A DNA stretch of 7,624 bases from Deltaproteobacteria bacterium (lineage in GTDB: Bacteria; Desulfobacterota; Desulfarculia; Adiutricales; Adiutricaceae). The position numbers and the translations under genes were made by a program. This document shows positions 6,326 to 7,624 of this stretch, one piece after another. The stretch covers positions 1 to 7,624 of the forward strand of contig JAIRZX010000234.1 in NCBI GenBank assembly GCA_031267005.1, given 5' to 3'. The notes beneath the pieces were generated by a model, which did no database searches, had not been told where the DNA came from, and saw only the letters and a list, made by a program, of their open reading frames with translations. How positions within the stretch are numbered: position 1 is the stretch's first letter; each line of letters begins with the position of its first letter.

Positions 6326-6475
6326 GACGTTTACGGAGATGGCCCCGATCCGCCGGACAGCCCTCCACCTCCACCGTCTTCCGGTCAAAGAAAGCGGGAC
6401 GTTCTGCGCTCGCGCTGACGACAGGACAGTGTGCGAGCTTCAGTTGTTTGCCCCCTATTGAAACAAGGAGAAAAA
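6326..6475 (+). other. Fic-to-lipoprotein gap
   Basis: 150 bases with no terminator after the Fic stop codon. An inverted repeat TTGTTT (6444-6449) and AAACAA (6461-6466) overlaps the AAGGAG ribosome binding site (6465-6470) of the lipoprotein relic. Composition changes from Fic-like to AT-rich near 6460. Confidence 0.4.
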
Positions 6476-6823
6476 ATATCTTTCAGAATCTTGAATCTCT
6501 TTATTTTATTGATATTTTTCGGATCCGCCTGTTCTTTTATCCCGCAAATTACAAATTCACCGCCCATTACGCGGAATATCCCTATCACCATAACCGTTGG
6601 AAAAACAACGCATTAGGATCTTGTTGATGTTTTGGGACCTCCTGAGAGAGTGAGTGGTTATAAGACGTTCGAAACTCTATATTGGGAATATCAAAGATAT
6701 AAATTTTTTACGGTAACTTTATCTTCAGGAAAAACACCGCCTACAAAAAATGTATATCATAGCATGAGTATTTTTGTTAATTATGACGACAACACGTTAG
6801 ATTCATTTACTGGTTACAACTAA
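6476..6823 (+). pseudogene. Broken BamE/SmpA-like small outer-membrane lipoprotein gene
   Basis: One reading frame from 6476 to the TAA at 6821-6823 gives 115 codons, close to E. coli BamE. It is interrupted by a TAG at 6614-6616 (codon 47). Before it, SFRILNLFILLIFFGSAC is a lipoprotein signal peptide with the lipid-attached Cys at codon 19. After it, DLVDVLGPPERVSG, then LYWEYQRY and a final SMSIFVNYDDNTLDSF match the BamE/SmpA/OmlA fold (VGxT...V..LGxP, then W-x-Y strands). The family helps barrel-protein insertion in the outer membrane. A good AAGGAG (6465-6470) sits five bases before codon ATA at 6476, where ATG would be expected. ATG to ATA and CAG to TAG are both GC-to-AT transitions. 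A GTG at 6431 is in frame but too far upstream for that site. Composition is about 28% GC at 6661-6780, unlike its neighbours. Sequencing error or amber read-through remain possible. Confidence 0.75.
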
Positions 6824-6830
6824 GGGCCTG

Positions 6831-6857
6831 GTATCCGTTCGCGGGGGGCTGGCTAAT
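6831..6857 (+). repeat. Right copy of the imperfect direct repeat
   Basis: GTATCCGTTCGCGGGGGG here matches 16 of 18 bases of 4547-4564, in the same orientation, and like the left copy ends in CTAAT. It begins eight bases after the stop codon of the lipoprotein relic. The enclosed segment of about 2.3 kb holds the AT-rich islet, Fic and the lipoprotein relic. Confidence 0.35.
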
Positions 6858-6906
6858 AAAATGAAGAAGGAGGCATCCCTTGGTCGGGGTGGATGCTAAA
6901 TGGCTT

Positions 6907-7027
6907 TATCCAGGTCAGGCAACGTCAATTCCAGGTGTTCGTTGCTCTGCAAGATCCTTGCGATCTCTGCTCCGGCCTGAGCGGGTGATTCCAGGTCCTT
7001 GGTGCCCCCCCCCTGTGATTCCAGGTC
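6907..7027 (+). repeat. Cluster of four CCAGGT-centred direct repeats, possible IS terminus
   Basis: CCAGGT occurs at 6910-6915, 6931-6936, 6991-6996 and 7021-7026. The two right copies share 13 bases, GTGATTCCAGGTC (6985-6997 and 7015-7027); the second has CAATTCCAGGTG and the first TTATCCAGGTC. Spacings are 21, 60 and 30 bases. Multiple short subterminal repeats are typical of IS21-family ends, where transposase binds several sites, but no istA or istB coding sequence is visible here. An open frame across the repeats (6880-7092) reads Ile-Pro-Gly repeats and is taken as a by-product. A hairpin GCATCC (6873-6878) with GGATGC (6891-6896) lies just upstream. Confidence 0.45.
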
Positions 7028-7624
7028 ACTGCATGAACATACAACAGTCCTCTGACCATGCCGTAACGGAAGTGTCTTGTGCCTGTCTTTAAGCCTGCTT
7101 CTGCGGATCAGGCGATGTCATGGCTTCTCAAAGGGTGAGGCTTTCCCATGACGCCCGGCAGACCGTTTTCTCCGCCGGACGCCCGCGTTTATCCAAGGCC
7201 GGAGGGCAGGATTCAACATCCTCAGCCCCATACCGTACGCCTTGGTGCCAGTAGGGTTGCGCTTGAGGGTTGCCTTTGAAGTCGGCGGGCATGACCCTGA
7301 GGGCTCTGGCATGGCGCTTCCCGCGAAGCTGCGAGGCCCGTTAGGGCAAGGCCCCGAATCCTTTGGGAGGACCCTGGGGCTTCCGAAAGAACGGCTAAGC
7401 GAGCCTTTCTGGGCTTGCCCTCCGGGACGGCACTTCGAGCTGGCCGCCGAAGGGTTGCTTCGCCCGGTTGCCACTCGGAAGTCATTCCTCTCGGCGCGTT
7501 TCCGGACCGCTTTCCGGTGCTTGTCTCTCCGGTCGCAAGGCAACCGGGGCGCCATGTAGGCGCTTGCCTCCTGGCAACAACTCCTCCGGGCCGCCATTCA
7601 GGCGGGCGGGTCCTCCTGGCCCGG
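7028..7624. other. Right-hand region without a supported gene
   Basis: Open frames on both strands (7118-7597 minus, 7222-7485 minus, 7242-7559 plus) overlap fully. None shows a recognisable domain, and their residue mix (Arg, Pro, Ser, Gly-rich, few hydrophobics) is typical of non-coding GC-rich DNA. A perfect 10-bp inverted repeat CCCGGTTGCC (7463-7472) and GGCAACCGGG (7539-7548) encloses 66 bases with further short complementary blocks (GACCG 7505-7509 with CGGTC 7530-7534). A run of nine C sits just to the left at 7005-7013. The region could be an eroded gene, an untranslated structured RNA or part of a mobile element continuing beyond the window. Confidence 0.4.

Noticed and set aside
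7118..7597. 159-residue minus-strand open frame
   Set aside because: Its composition is Arg/Pro/Ser-rich with mixed third-position usage, it has no recognisable family, and it competes with an equally long frame on the other strand.
1..7624. tRNA and rRNA genes
   Set aside because: No GTTCRANNC T-loop with a matching acceptor stem and no conserved rRNA segments were found by eye; GTTCGAA at 6667 lacks any cloverleaf.

Overview
The window reads as chromosomal DNA of a GC-rich Gram-negative bacterium carrying a GC-poorer insert. A 60-base sample of the large gene (2401-2460) has 41 G+C. A sample of the Fic gene (5701-5760) has 30. The AT-rich stretch at 5101-5160 and the lipoprotein relic at 6661-6720 have 16 each. 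The Gram-negative call rests on the BamE-like outer-membrane lipoprotein relic. I cannot place the organism further; a relative of the Desulfobacterota would be compatible but is a guess.

Layout. 1-450 is a GC-rich leader with a weak promoter candidate and strong hairpins just before the first gene. 451-3726 encodes a 1091-residue protein made almost wholly of a 40-residue helical (TPR-like) repeat. It has three repeat units, then a Gly/Pro/Glu low-complexity insertion of about 253 residues, then fifteen more units. Between its stop codon and a strong intrinsic terminator (3881-3931) lies a 143-bp array of 5-bp repeats with a 41-bp higher-order period, inside a 182-base run without any T. 3932-4975 holds no gene I can support, but has a run of 12 G. 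4976-5440 is a short AT-rich islet with a promoter candidate, a 111-bp long inverted repeat and a GC-rich hairpin like an IS200/IS605 right end. 5441-6325 encodes a Fic-domain enzyme with an intact catalytic motif and an altered N-terminal inhibitory motif. 6476-6823 is a broken BamE/SmpA-like lipoprotein gene with an in-frame amber codon and an ATA where the start should be. 6907-7027 is a cluster of CCAGGT-centred direct repeats, perhaps an IS terminus. 7028-7624 shows no gene I recognise.

The two intact genes need not work together. The repeat protein is a stand-alone transcription unit, probably a cytoplasmic protein-binding scaffold of unknown partner. The Fic gene and lipoprotein relic sit in a lower-GC segment loosely bracketed by an imperfect 27-29 bp direct repeat, which suggests acquired DNA. 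The best leads are the interrupted 40-residue array, the T-free 3' repeat array abutting the terminator, the AT-rich hairpin with its own promoter candidate, and the decaying lipoprotein gene.
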